Below, one piece after another: positions 11,501 through 22,479 of a stretch of 64,000 nucleotides of DNA; within the stretch, counting starts at the first letter, position 1, and every line of letters begins with the position of its first letter. Position numbers and translations under genes: made by a program. This DNA comes from Rhea pennata (lineage: Eukaryota; Chordata; Aves; Rheiformes; Rheidae), in NCBI RefSeq assembly GCF_028389875.1, contig NC_084677.1:6366017-6430016 (forward strand). Reading direction: 5' to 3'. The notes below the pieces were generated by a model that saw nothing but the letters and a program-made list of their open reading frames with translations, was not told where the DNA came from and ran no database searches.

Positions 11501-14500
11501 AGCATGACTCAGTTTAGTACTGAAAAATGAAGGCAAGAAGGATCCTAGGGAAACTATTGTCAGTGGAAAGAGTTACTCTAAATTATCCTTAGTTTTCTAG
11601 GCTTGAGAGAAGTTTAGAGAATTAGCTTGAGGTCAAGGGCATGCATAGCACAAATATTCTCATTTTAAATATCATTATCACTTTTTGCAGATGTTGGTGA
11701 AGATCTTCTGGCCATGTGTGAACATAATGTTGCATTAAACAAACACCTGATTGAGCAGGGAAGTAAGTGCAGTACAGTCAGGTTTTGTGCATTTTCCTAT
11801 TTGTGACCTACTTTGGGATTAAACAGTAGAAGTCATTGACTATCTTACATGTTCACAAGTAAAATTATACTCTTTATCTTGTTTGAAAGTGACTCAGAAA
11901 GACGAAAAATCTGTGGTCCGTACTGGGACAACTTCCTTTTACAAGAGCAAAATGTTTAGTCTTTCTCTGTCAGCAGTTAATTTCACTGAGTTACTTGGGA
12001 GGATCATAGACCTGGAGGCCAAGAGACCAGTTACATAAGTAGAGTGCAGATGACAAATACTTCCCCACTCCAGAGTTCTATCTTTTGCAGGTGAGACATG
12101 TAAAAGAGAACATAAGATGCATGTCTGCTCTTAAAGTTTCTCCTACCCTCACTTTGTGAGTAGGGGACTGTTTTTGTACAATAAATGATTTGACATTCAG
12201 CTAGGCCTGACTTAGTTTGTATGTTTTCCTAGTGTATCTTAATCACTTGCTCCACTGCAGCTTTTGACTCTTCGCTTCCACTTCTGTATCTCCCCCTTCT
12301 TCCACAGGAAGTGAAATCAAAGTTAAAGAACTAGACTGGCTGCAAGATGAATTCTGTACTGGTAAGTGATTGTAATGGGTCGATTCAAATGTTCTTTTAA
12401 AGCCGTCAGGAAAACCTTACTCCATTGTTTATGAAATGAATGAGTCTTCCAGTGTTCACCCCCTGGAAAGACAGTTCTTAAACACTATATGATGCTCAAA
12501 GTTTCTTGGTGCGTTATTGTGTGAAAGAGTGAGGAAGTATTTATTGGTGGTTGAGAATAGACCAATAGTAGTTGTCCTTTACTTTGTAAGGTCAAAATCC
12601 AAAGGTGCAGACAAGACCTGTTTGTTACATGGTAATAATGGAATCCAGGAGCAATGGTATGGATTCATGTTACTGCAATCTAGATTTTGATGTGATGGCA
12701 TTGAGTGTGGCACATGACTATGTGAAAGGTGATGAGAAAGGATCAAGAGAAGTGGTGGACAGGACTCCTAACCATTGTAGAATTTTGGATGGGTGGATCA
12801 GTTAGAAAAATTCTGGTAGGATAAGTGATTAGAAGTTGTATAAAAGTTTGTTCTAAATGTCTTGACGGATATGATATATTTTAGGTATCTGGCAAAGGAT
12901 TGTAGTTTGCTACTTTTAACAGAATAAAGGCATCTAAACTGAATAATCTTAAAAGTGCAATTAATGATAGCAAAATGAATCATTAGAACTCTTTCTAGTA
13001 GCTATAAATATGGGCCTTTTGGGGATTAAAAAATTAAGAGCAACACAAAATTGAAACACCTGGCCATATGAAGTTAACTCTGCTTTGTAAGTTTTCTGCC
13101 TCATCAGTTGGGCAAATGTAATACCTTCTGAAAAATAGCTTAACTATTTAAGCAGATAGATTCATCCTTTAAACTTTCAGAAGTGTTTGGACCTTAAAAA
13201 TTTCTATTTAATGAAGACATTTCATACTGCCTTTTTGGATCTGTACTCTTGAGGATCAATCTTAAAAAATTTCGTAACATTTCATTCATTTAGCACTCAG
13301 CGTTTTTGAACTTTTAGAGAAAGCTTCTAACTTAACAAAATCTAAAATGTAAAAAGCACAGCTAAATGGGAAGCTTGATCAACACTTAGACTTTTTTTTA
13401 AGAGAATTTAAAACAGTATTTATCTTAGTCTAGTCTGGTCTGTAATCTTGCTGCATGGTAGTAATTGTAAATTGGTATGGCAAGAAAACTGCACTCTAGC
13501 CAGTCAGCCTTAGGAGGATTGGATATAAAGCAGAGAAAGTAAAGGACAGCAGAGAACTTCAGAGAATGAATAGACTGAGGTTTTGGTTTACCTTTAGTAG
13601 GGTGCTCCATTTATGGAGGAGCAGATGAGCAGGGAGGGAATGTGGCTTGCTCTTTTTCCATCTGTCAGGTAGCTGATATAGTTAATTCCATGACTAAAGC
13701 TGTTTGCTTTGTTGCAGATCTTGGAGCTCCTTATAGGTGGTCTGAAGCAGAGATTGCTGATTTGCATGACCACTGTACTGTGATAATGGCAGCTGATGGT
13801 AAGAAAACACAAACAGTAAGTTCTTAAACCAAATGTTTAAGCATCATTTATAATAATTTAAACATACCTATTTTGCTTTTGAAATTCAGTACATAGATCC
13901 TTACCTAATTTGTCAAAGCTCTGACTTAAATGTTTCTGACTGTATCTTGTAGTTTATCCTTCTCTTTAAAAAAGACTGCTAATTCAGATTGTAAATGCAA
14001 ATAGGAAAAAAGACAGTGAAAAGACTAGCCCATTCTTTCATTTGATGTTTAATATTTTGTAACTAAATAAATTATTCAAACAATTGTCACAAGTAAATAT
14101 GCCCTATATGTGGAGAAAAAAAATTCAGTTGCCCATAGAGTCTATCCCTTTGGAGTCTGCCTTTCTATTCTGTTTTTCTTGCCTAAGTGAAAGACTGAGA
14201 AATGACAAGCTAGTTAATCTGTGTAGGAGAACTATTGTGGTTTTGATATTCAATATATAAGTGAAGGAGGAGTTCTTCCTGTTTGTTTTTTAGTTATGGT
14301 ATTGAAAGATGTTGCTAGACTGTTTTCCAAAAAGCTACAAGGTGTTAGTGGTATTACTTACTGCTTTTTTTTGGTAAGAAATGAGGCCCTGTGAATTGTA
14401 ATATCTTGTTTTTCTTAGCTTTACAGTAAGATATTTTCAGGCTGAGAGAGATCTTGTTTAAGTTGTGTGAGTTGTCTGAGGGAAGTGACTCTCATTGGCT

Positions 14501-15407
14501 TGAGAGAAATCTTAAGAGGCTTGATGTAAAGAGTAGCAGTGGATACTATTACAGAGTCAGTTGTTGCCATTTAAAAAAAACAATACTTTGTGTCAGTATT
14601 TTAGTTAAATCTCAAAGTTTTCAATTAGAATAATTTAAAGACTGTTGTTGTTTCATGCTTGAGGTTTAAGTAAATATTACAGTTGAATATACATACTTAT
14701 GCTCTTAATTTTTTACTGTAGTGTTCTATGATGATGACCTGACCGATGCCTTGTTCAGAACACTGTATAGGATCACACACAACTTGAAAAATTCTTGTAC
14801 AGTTTACTTATCAATAGAAAAGAGGTAAGTATTACCAAGAATCTAAAATAAGCACTAAAAATTCTACATTGTTTTCTTTATTCAAAAGAAAAGTCTAATT
14901 TGCTTGCAGGTCAGCTTTTTCTTTTTTCCCCCCATTTCATTGATTGAACAAAGGCTACAGTATTTACTCAGGGCAAAACATTCTTTTTCATACTTTATTT
15001 CTATGAATTCAGAATTTGAAATTCAGACAAGTTTCTGTTGTCCTACCTTTGTCTTGCATCAAATAGATAAATCTATGGTTATAGACCAATGTCTTCTGTA
15101 ATGCCAACAAAATTTAATGTATATTTGAGATCACAGACTAAAGTATGGTGTGGAATAAAGAGGCTAAGAGTGAGGAAATGTGTCTCCCACCTTGACTCTT
15201 GCCATAACAATTCCTCTTGTGTTTTCCTTCAAGATATTGTTGTATGTTTTTGAGTAGTTATATATTGTAGTCCATTTACAAACAAATACTTTCTTAAATC
15301 ACTGGAGTTCTTTTTTCGGGGCAAAATGCCGTTTAATCAATGGAAAGACTAAAAAGACCTATCAGTTATTAATGTTCTGATGCTAGTGTAAGTCTTTATA
15401 TTCCTCC

Positions 15408-15438
<31 letters not shown>

Positions 15439-17216
15439 AAAAAGACAAAACTAATAAAACTGAGAAATCCCACATTTTTTTGTTAGCTTAGGAAAGTTAC
15501 ATAGCTATTTAAGATACGAGTATAGGAGAGCAGCTTCTGATGAAATATTTTCTTGCCAGGCTGAACTTCACTTTAAGACATATGGATGTTACATGTGAAG
15601 CCTACAGTCATTTTAGAAATACTCTAAATGATCTGGAGAACCTCCAAGATAGAAAAATGAAATATACTGTGGAGCCTGTTAAACTTGATTTCTGCCAATT
15701 TCTCATTTATGAACGGATTGAGCAGTTGGTAAGTGGCGTTCATTAAAATAAATGTAACGTGTTGGGCTAGTTATCTCAAATTAGTTTTCAGCTGTTTAGT
15801 TAACGTGAAAAAACAAAAGAATAAACATTGCCTCTTCATTTTTGTTAAGCTGTTTTGAAGTGATTTCTTGTTTGTGCTTATATAACCTATATTAGATTTT
15901 CATTACATCGCACAGTGATAGAAGAGGGCATGTTATGGCTTAGATTTGTTTCTTGACCTTAGAGAAAATGAGTGTAAGCTGTATTGCCTTTGGAAAATAG
16001 AATTTTTGAGATTGACTAGAAAATGGGACTAATATCTCATATATTTTCTTGTAAAAGAGCTCTCAGTTTATATTTCAGTAGTTCCTTTACAAGTACAGAG
16101 TTAAGGAAATAATGCTTCAGTATCCGTGACAAGTCAAACAGCTTTAAGCTTCTGTTACTCAGAAATGTATCAGATACCGTATATGTAGTTACTTAATTAC
16201 ACTTTTTTTTTTTTCCCAACTGTCTGATCTTAAGAATATTATGCAAGCTTCTGCAGCAATACAGACCAGCTAATCTTTCTGGAGAACTTGCAAATCCTTT
16301 GCTGGATTGCAAATCTATTACCAAGAACTGAGGTTTTTATAGGTAACACAGTATTGCCTTTTTTTTTTTTTCCTAAAGTATGCATAATAGGATTATGGGG
16401 GGCTGTAGTTATTCCACAAGACTGATTCATTTTACTTAGTTTTGATATTTTCAGGCATAAAATATGCATGCACAGCTTTAAAACATATTTTCCAAATATA
16501 TAAATGTAACTTGGCTTACATCTAAATATATAAACTTGTTCCCTACAAACTTTCTGTTGAAGGCTCCTGCTCTGTGAAATGTGTGCATTTTTGAAGGACA
16601 CAAAATATTTGTTTTTACTTTGACTCTGTGGTGATATACTTCATGGAAAATAAAGACCATGAAACAGTCTGTTTACTAATCTTTTGTATGGCCAAAGCTA
16701 CTAATATTCACTCTCCAGAAATTTGTAAGTCTTTTTCATTTTTGTTCTTCAGTAGACTCAGAAGTGTCTAAACCAGACTTGTGAGAGCTAGAGTCCTCAA
16801 TTTACTGAGGGATTTTGTTTTGTTTTGTTTTTCAGTCGTATCTTTACAGGCATTCTTGAAAGCATTTGTCAACACAAGCTAAGAAAAAGAGCAAGAATCT
16901 TAGTTGAAATACTGTTGAAGATCATGTAAACTAGTGAAGTTATTTCAGTAACAATTATTTAAATGATTTTATTTTAAAAATGCTACAAGAATAAATACTT
17001 ACTTGTATTGTTGTATCTCAGATACTTTTGCTGTTATTCTAGGAGATTAAGCAAATAGATTTACTATGCAAATACAGGGTATGTCTTAAAATTTGTCTCA
17101 AAGTGCGAGTGTTGAACTTCTTTCCATAATCACAATCTACTGACCTGAGAAAATATGTTATGTATCTTTCTGTCCTGCAGGAACTGTGGAAGGTCATTGC
17201 AGAACAGCTGACGTGA
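8384..17216 (+). CDS. METTL22: METTL22, lysine methyltransferase; complete coding region in 10 exons
   Basis: METTL22 is an S-adenosylmethionine-dependent lysine methyltransferase of the METTL21/22 group; the human enzyme methylates the nuclear protein KIN17. The coding segments are 8406-8538, 10144-10491, 10911-10951, 11035-11179, 11691-11762, 12308-12361, 13718-13798, 14722-14824, 15560-15728 and 17181-17216. They sum to 1182 bases, 393 residues plus TGA. All introns are GT-AG and every join keeps frame. The N-terminal half has a conserved acidic motif (DDDGDLEVVRRP, 105-116) and an acidic tract near 141-151. The Rossmann fold follows: motif I LELGGGTG at 199-206 (SAM binding), KELDW at 253-257, and the family DxxY motif as DVFY at 291-294. 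The C terminus is ELWKVIAEQLT. Human METTL22 is 404 residues and aligns throughout by memory. The start at 8406 gives MVDVAERE..., level with the human N terminus; it has G at -3 and G at +4. No break or frameshift was seen. Confidence 0.96.
10144..10491 (+). CDS. METTL22: METTL22 exon 3
   Basis: Acceptor TGTTCTTGTAG| and donor G|GTAAGT bound this largest coding exon, residues 45-160. It opens with VFLSYFKLLW, conserved in the family, then a hydrophilic linker that differs most from the mammalian protein, and then the conserved DDDGDLEVVRRP motif and an acidic tract. Confidence 0.95.
10911..10951 (+). CDS. METTL22: METTL22 exon 4
   Basis: A 41-base exon between TTCACAG| and CAA|GTATGT, encoding EHTMATPLEDVGKQ (161-174), which matches human METTL22 exactly as I recall it. 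The intron that follows is only 83 bases. Confidence 0.95.
11035..11179 (+). CDS. METTL22: METTL22 exon 5 (SAM-binding motif I)
   Basis: The exon runs from TTTCTTGAAG| to ACAG|GTAAAG and covers residues 175-222. It encodes VWRGAFLLADYILF and the SAM-binding glycine-rich loop LELGGGTG (199-206). Human has LELGAGTG here, so the second glycine-loop position is G instead of A, a mild change. Confidence 0.96.
11691..11762 (+). CDS. METTL22: METTL22 exon 6
   Basis: The exon lies between TTTTTGCAG| and GGAA|GTAAGT and encodes residues 223-246, starting DVGEDLLAMC. The first Asp falls after motif I, in the region of the second SAM-contacting acidic residue of class I methyltransferases. Confidence 0.94.
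12308..12361 (+). CDS. METTL22: METTL22 exon 7
   Basis: A 54-base exon between TTCCACAG| and ACTG|GTAAGT, encoding residues 247-264 with the KELDW motif, which is shared by METTL21/22-type enzymes. Confidence 0.94.
13231..13279 (+). repeat. Inverted repeat copy A (METTL22 intron 7)
   Basis: These 49 bases are the reverse complement of 17415-17463 in the METTL22 3'UTR, with 3 mismatches; the first 28 positions (13231-13258) are identical. The flanks of the two copies do not match, so the unit looks discrete. It may be two copies of an unrecognised short repeat or a local inverted duplication. Confidence 0.85.
13718..13798 (+). CDS. METTL22: METTL22 exon 8
   Basis: The exon lies between TTTGTTGCAG| and GATG|GTAAGA and encodes residues 265-291, including YRWSEAEIADLHDH. 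It ends on the Asp that begins the DxxY motif, so that motif spans the exon 8-9 junction. Confidence 0.94.
14722..14824 (+). CDS. METTL22: METTL22 exon 9
   Basis: The exon lies between TTTACTGTAG| and AGAG|GTAAGT and encodes residues 292-325, starting VFYDDDLTDALF. It completes the DVFY form of the family DxxY motif, thought to act in substrate lysine binding or catalysis. Confidence 0.95.
15410..15443 (+). repeat. Poly-C followed by poly-A tract
   Basis: About 11 C are followed directly by 23 A in METTL22 intron 9. Such juxtaposed homopolymers are prone to length change. It is a simple repeat with no clear function. Confidence 0.85.
15560..15728 (+). CDS. METTL22: METTL22 exon 10
   Basis: The exon lies between TCTTGCCAG| and CAGTTG|GTAAGT and encodes residues 326-382. 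LNFTLRHMDVTCEAY and VEPVKLDF match the C-terminal part of the methyltransferase fold in human METTL22. A long C-run/A-run lies about 120 bases upstream in the intron. Confidence 0.95.
17181..17216 (+). CDS. METTL22: METTL22 exon 11, C terminus and stop
   Basis: Acceptor TCTGTCCTGCAG| is followed by 36 coding bases, ELWKVIAEQLT then TGA. Human METTL22 ends ELWKIIAEPVT, so the reading and stop are secure. The same exon continues as the 3'UTR. Confidence 0.95.
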   Translation, partial: ELWKVIAEQLT

Positions 17217-17414
17217 CTGGGACATGAGAAAACTGAAGATACTTAGACAAAAGATAAAGGCTTTTTTTGATGTTGTTATTAAAAATGAATCCTCGTGCCA
17301 AGAAAAGGATTTTCCTGGTGGAAACATGTTCTCTGAAAGTAATTTCAAGCAAATTTGCCTTACTTTGATAAGTTTATTTCTGGCACTTAGGACATGGTTT
17401 CTGTATTGTTTTTC

Positions 17415-17463
17415 TGTTATGAATTTTTTTAAGACTGATCCTCAAGAGTACAGATCCAAAAAG
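17415..17463 (-). repeat. Inverted repeat copy B (METTL22 3'UTR)
   Basis: Reverse complement of 13231-13279 with 46 of 49 positions matching. The copy lies about 200 bases past the stop codon. Being in opposite orientation to copy A within one primary transcript, the two could pair over a loop of about 4.1 kb. Confidence 0.85.
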
Positions 17464-18281
17464 AATTTCATTAGCATGTGTGATATCCCATGATGTTGGA
17501 TCTTGAACTGTGGCAGGAATGTGGTACTGCATGTTCTTTAGGTTTTGTGATTTAGTTCTTAAATTCTGACAAAGAGCTATTTTCCATGTGGCTGGTTTGC
17601 ACGTACATTGCACGTACATTTCCATTTTTAACTTTCTAAACTTGGGCACTTTCCTCTGTCTCATGCTGATTCCGTGTTATTTGTATTTATAGATGTATTT
17701 GAAACAGTCTTCTGGGCAAGACTACTTGTCTTTAACAGACTGTTTCCTCATCTTTAAGCAATCTGTTTATGAAATTTAGTCTTTTATTTTCAATTTGTCC
17801 TATCAATATAATTTTAGTTTAGGGCTACTGTCTTAGTTGAAGGAGACAAGATGCATTTAGATTTAAGTCTCTAAAAATGTTCCATAACAGTTTCAGAGGT
17901 ATGTTGTCCTACTGGTGTTTTAAGCTATTCTGCCCCTGCCAGGTTGAGGGTGGGAAGACTTTATGGAAAATGGCTTGCTCCCGTTCTTTAAATGTTGGGA
18001 CTTTTACCCTTTGTAAATGTATGAGGTTGGAAAGTGGCAGATAACCAGTGTCAAGAAAGTCTTGACCGTACAGATGGAGCTTTCAGTATCTTAGCTTTTG
18101 GACTGAAGTATAACATATTGATCAATTTTTTCCTGAGTGATTAATGAAACCAAAAATTATAATGTTATATCTTTTTTTTTCAATGCATACTCTCATGTTA
18201 TATCACTTAGCACATGTACACTGTCACTGAAACTTTTGTTGTGCTGATTTTTTTTAGCTTTATGAGAATGTTAATGATAAA

Positions 18282-18287
18282 AATAAA
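18282..18287 (+). terminator. METTL22: Poly(A) signal candidate, proximal
   Basis: Canonical AATAAA in an A+T-rich stretch at the end of the inferred METTL22 3'UTR, 25 bases upstream of a second copy. Confidence 0.45.
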
Positions 18288-18306
18288 ATTAATGATAATA
18301 TATAAT

Positions 18307-18312
18307 AATAAA
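18307..18312 (+). terminator. METTL22: Poly(A) signal, most likely METTL22 end
   Basis: AATAAA is followed at the right distance by a T/G-rich element (GTGACTTGTAGGGGTGTG, about 18-40 bases downstream), the usual layout of a vertebrate cleavage site. Cleavage would fall at about 18325-18335. Confidence 0.6.
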
Positions 18313-19406
18313 GCTCTTCTGCCCTGTGACTTGTAGGGGTGTGCATACATTACATTAGAAGCATCTGGTTGATTTTTTTTTTTTTTTTGAAAGTCTATTT
18401 TATGCTTAGTTTAGTTCAGTTATTTAAGGGCAATTATTAAGTAACCTGTTTATGTGCATGAAGATAATTTTTCCTCTATATTTTTTAATTAGATGAAAGG
18501 TCATTAAATGAAGATGATCATGTTTAAATATAGCCAATCAAAATAAAAAACGAATTATGTTAGCATGTAGCATATATGCATAGCATTGTTAGTATATAGC
18601 ATAATCTGCCTAAATTAATACAGAATTCTTTCTCTCAGGACCACCATTTAAGCTTCAAAGAAGTAAAACTATTCGCAATCTATTATTATTACTTAGTTTG
18701 TTTTGTAATGTAATTAATTTCACTGAGGAGAACTTCAGGGTTCTCTTGAGTACAGTACTGAAGAGCAGCTTGACCAGCTTTTTTTTTTTTTTTTTTTGAA
18801 GGTGTGTTATAGCAAGAAATGAATTTGAGCTGATGTGATATGTGTTGTTAGAGAAGATTTTTACTTGCACAGGATTTCTCAAAGTCTTTGGAAATAGCAA
18901 GAAAAAAACTTTCCAGGTAGAGTGATACTTCTTGGGGAAAGATGAACATAGTGGGAGGGGGAGAAACCTAAACTGTTTTGGTGCACTAATTTCTGGTAAA
19001 GGAGAATAGTATCACTTTTGGGGAAAGAGGAGGAAAAGTACCCTAATGGATGGGCACGCTATCTTCCAACAGGACTCTTTATTTGAAATACATTGATTTT
19101 ACTTTTATGTCACAGTGTATATTGATATAATACATAGGTTTTTCTCAACTCCACACTTCAGATGAAGATTGCTCTTGTGTGCTGGTACCACTGTTTTGCT
19201 TTCATCTTGCATACTGAGAGCAGTATGGTTAAATTCTAGATATTGGTCAAAAGAAGAACTTGAATTGCTGTGTGACACTTGAATGAGCATTACTGGCAGA
19301 TTAAATTTATTTCTTTCAACTCGCTGTTGATGTGGAGAGCTGCTTTGTTGTGAACCTGTTTGTGTGTCATCTTGTAGTAGAAAGAAATCTTTCTTAAGAT
19401 GTAGTT

Positions 19407-19428
19407 ACATTTAGTAACTACTAAATGT
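19407..19428. repeat. 22-base palindrome with 2-base loop
   Basis: ACATTTAGTA-AC-TACTAAATGT forms two perfect 10-base arms. It sits inside a partly repeated context (GATGTAGTT before, AATGTAGTT after). No function is apparent. Confidence 0.8.
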
Positions 19429-19585
19429 AGTTGCATTATCTGATGCATTATGTATATTTATTATCATCATTTGTTCTCATATGTAGGTGGTTGTTCATAG
19501 ACTGTTCTTGTAGCTCCATCTGCTGTACAACACTTTTGAGTCAAAACATTGTATAGCACACAGTCTGTTAACCTGTTCCTTTTTT

Positions 19586-19608
19586 GGGGGGAGTGGGGTG
19601 GGGTGGGG
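19586..19608 (+). other. G-quadruplex-forming motif
   Basis: Four G runs of 6, 4, 4 and 4 separated by AGT, T and T fit the four-tract quadruplex rule with very short loops, which favour a stable parallel fold. It lies about 1.3 kb past the METTL22 poly(A) signal on the transcribed sense strand. Confidence 0.7.
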
Positions 19609-20051
19609 ACTGTTTTAACGATATTCTACTAAGAATAACAAATTTTCAACCTGAATATGTAAGGCTGCATTTCTGATTTGATGATGCTAGTGTGTTTATG
19701 TTAGAGATGAAATGATCATAAAAATAACGCTGAGAGCAGGGAATTTTAATAATCAACTGTTTAACAGTAGTTTTAGAATGCCACTCCCAACAGTTGCAGA
19801 TTCTCAGGAAATGCTCTAGGAAGAGGTGGAAGTTACTTTTCTGTTTGTGGTATGGACTTCTAATTCATTAGAAGATCAGGTTTAAACTAGACCTTGTAAA
19901 GTTTTATAGCAAATATGTTTCATGAGATTGTCTCTCCAGTGTTTCAACTTGACTGTTCTGGTGGGCTTCTAAATATAGCATTAGCTCCAGTTACCTTTTA
20001 ATTTTCACCAGAGATTGAAGAGTGAGTCTGAGGTAGAGTGGTGGTGTTTGC

Positions 20052-20076
20052 TTTTTTTTTTTTTTTTTTTTTTTTT
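20052..20076 (+). repeat. Poly-T tract
   Basis: A run of 25 T, followed by GTATG and a short (TTTG) tract. Simple repeat; no adjoining retrocopy was recognised. Confidence 0.85.
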
Positions 20077-22479
20077 GTATGTTTGTTTGTTTTTTTTCCC
20101 CCTCCATTCTGCTAGTACATGAAATCTGGAGTTTTTATATTTGAGATTTCTAGCCTCTTTTATGCTAGGATCAACAAGCCAATGGACTCCATGGCCTTTT
20201 CCTTAAGGAACCAATGTAGTACAGACCATTTGTAGGACAATGTGCTAAAGGTAAATGATTAACTATTTCACAACAATAAGAGTTACTAGAGTCACTTTTG
20301 GAATGGGTTAAGCACATGTTAACAGTGACCATAGAGTATTAAGTGACTTTGTGAATGTTCAGCATGCTACTTTTAAAACATGGATGTACTTAGGTAACTT
20401 TAAGAGGCTTACTATTCTTGGTGCTATACAAACAAAGCACGCTACCTGCAAAGTAGAATGGGGAGGGTTCCCAGAAAGAACCAAGAAAAATCTTAGAAAG
20501 CAGTGTTGGAGATCCCTGGAAAGCAATGGGAGGGGTAGGGAGTGAGAAGGATTGTGCTCGTAGGGGAAGAAAATAATAGATTCTTGGGGACAGAATGAGG
20601 AAGTGAATTCCCAGTTTTGTTCCTTGCTTTGAACAGTGTTCTCAAAAGCAGCCTTTTAATGTGTGCCAAGTTTTAGCTGCCCACATTTGAAGGGCTTGGA
20701 CCTGAGAGAGAGAGATTAAGTTAACGGGTTACTGTGCTGTAGATGAATTGGAGGCTGTACTTCTGAACTGTGATCATTAAAGTATATGTAATATGTTTTA
20801 TTCTGGCTGCAGGTGAAGGCTGTTATTTTACATTTTGCTTTATTTTGATATAAGAATAGGCAGCTGCTGTAGGAGCAATTTTGTTTTCAGTTTTGCTTCT
20901 AAGGGAGACTAATCGCAGGTGTACTTCCTTATTGCGTGAGTGAGCTAATCCAATTTGCTGCCATGACCAGGTGATCCAGGATGAGGTTATCAATGGAGTT
21001 TTGCTGAGGGCGTAAAGAGAGAGTGGGTCAACTATTCTGATGGCAGTACATAGTTGGGTCAGCTTTGGAGTTGCATGAAACTGTAATCTTAACATGTGTG
21101 CAACTAGTCAGTGTAGCTGATCCAGTGTATGGCATCCGAGTGAGCTGTATTAACTCCTGAGACTCCGTAGACAGATTGTCAGAAGTGCTCATAGCAAATG
21201 CTGCTTTTTTTTTTTTTTTCCCTTAGGGCTTTTTTTTCTGTACTGGGTGCTGCGTATAGAAAACTAAAAATTGCTTCCGAGAAGTGAGTGCCCTGTGCTT
21301 GTATATGTATTTGCTGTGAAATGTCAAGAATAGTTGCCTGCCTCATATGCTTGTGGTGGTTTCTTTTATAAAGTATTGAATATAGGATTATTTACTTAAT
21401 GTTTATAAAAATGGCTTTGTAGAGCAATTCAGTTCCTGAGTGTGATTATGGTATCGATAAGCTACAAAATACATTTGGCAAAAATAAGCTTGTCTGTAGA
21501 TTAATCCCAAGTTTAGGGGCTGAAAATCTTGTTAGAACCCATGTGATACAAAATAGAAACTGAGGAAGGAATTAAGTTGAGGAGCAACACTTCTCTGTCT
21601 CTTTCAGTGTTCTGAAACTTTCAGGTATTGAAAACACTGTCAGTGAGAGGCTAATTATTGCTAATTGAAAACAGTCAGATTCTGGTCTTGAATGGGATCT
21701 GCCAAAGCTGCTAGAAAGAAGCTGTTTCTTTTCAGGTTAATCTGAGTCTAGTTACAAAGCCTGCCCTTTCTTTCCTTTCCCTACCCTCTAAAGAGGGTAC
21801 TACGATTTTGTAGTGGTTTTCATAGGACAAAGTACAATGCAGTGATTCATGTGCTGATAATGACCTAGAGAGTTGCACCAGACTGACCAGGTAAGCACGT
21901 TTTGATGTGTGTGGCTAAGCCAAAATAACAGAAGGAATCGAAAGAAGTCTTGTCAGGTTCAAGTCAAGTAATAGGATTTGAAAAGAAGCTATTTTGTACT
22001 GTTAGGCTGCCATAGGCTTTGACGTTTGGCATAGGTCAAGAGGCTTCTGTTTTCGGTAGACTGCAATTAACAGGACTTTACCTTGCTTTTGTTTCACTTT
22101 TCCTGACCCTGACTATCTGTATGTTTTTACCTGATTCTGTGCTCAAAGTTGGTACATCAATAGGCTAAAGGGTCAATTTGAAAAACAACCTTTTCAGGCG
22201 GCCAACAGAGTGCAGTCACATGCAGTGATACAGCATGTTTCCTAAGAGGGAAGCCTACTAAACCACGAAATACTCATTCAGAAATAGCTTAGACAATTAG
22301 ACTATTCCAAACTGTCTTAGGATGTAGAAGGGGAATGGTATATCTCATGATCAAAGTCCGAGTTTAAAAGCAGCAAGCTGGACATAGCACATGCTATATA
22401 CTGTCCTGGATTCACAAAATCAGGATATTTTGTTATATTATACTGAATAAAAAAAAATCTATGAAGTTCCTAGAGTTAG

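Larger units (their letters stand above)
8539..17180 (+). other. METTL22: METTL22 introns 2-10
   Basis: The nine introns between coding exons are 1605, 419, 83, 511, 545, 1356, 923, 735 and 1452 bases long, all GT-AG. They are A+T-rich with homopolymer tracts and show no embedded gene, snoRNA or other RNA gene that I can recognise. The notable content is the intron 7 copy of an inverted repeat shared with the 3'UTR (13231-13279) and the C/A homopolymer pair in intron 9 (15410-15443). Confidence 0.8.
17217..18335 (+). other. METTL22: METTL22 3'UTR
   Basis: From the TGA at 17214-17216 to the poly(A) signals near 18.3 kb there is no acceptor or coding similarity, so this is the inferred 3'UTR of about 1.1 kb. 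It contains inverted repeat copy B and a short direct duplication of GCACGTACATT near 17.6 kb. The end is inferred from the poly(A) signal and not from transcript data. Confidence 0.6.

Noticed and set aside
12000..12045. GATCATAGACCTGGAGGCCAAGAGACCAG, resembling an old CR1 3' start
   Set aside because: Only about 35 bases look alike and nothing CR1-like follows, so it cannot be told from chance.
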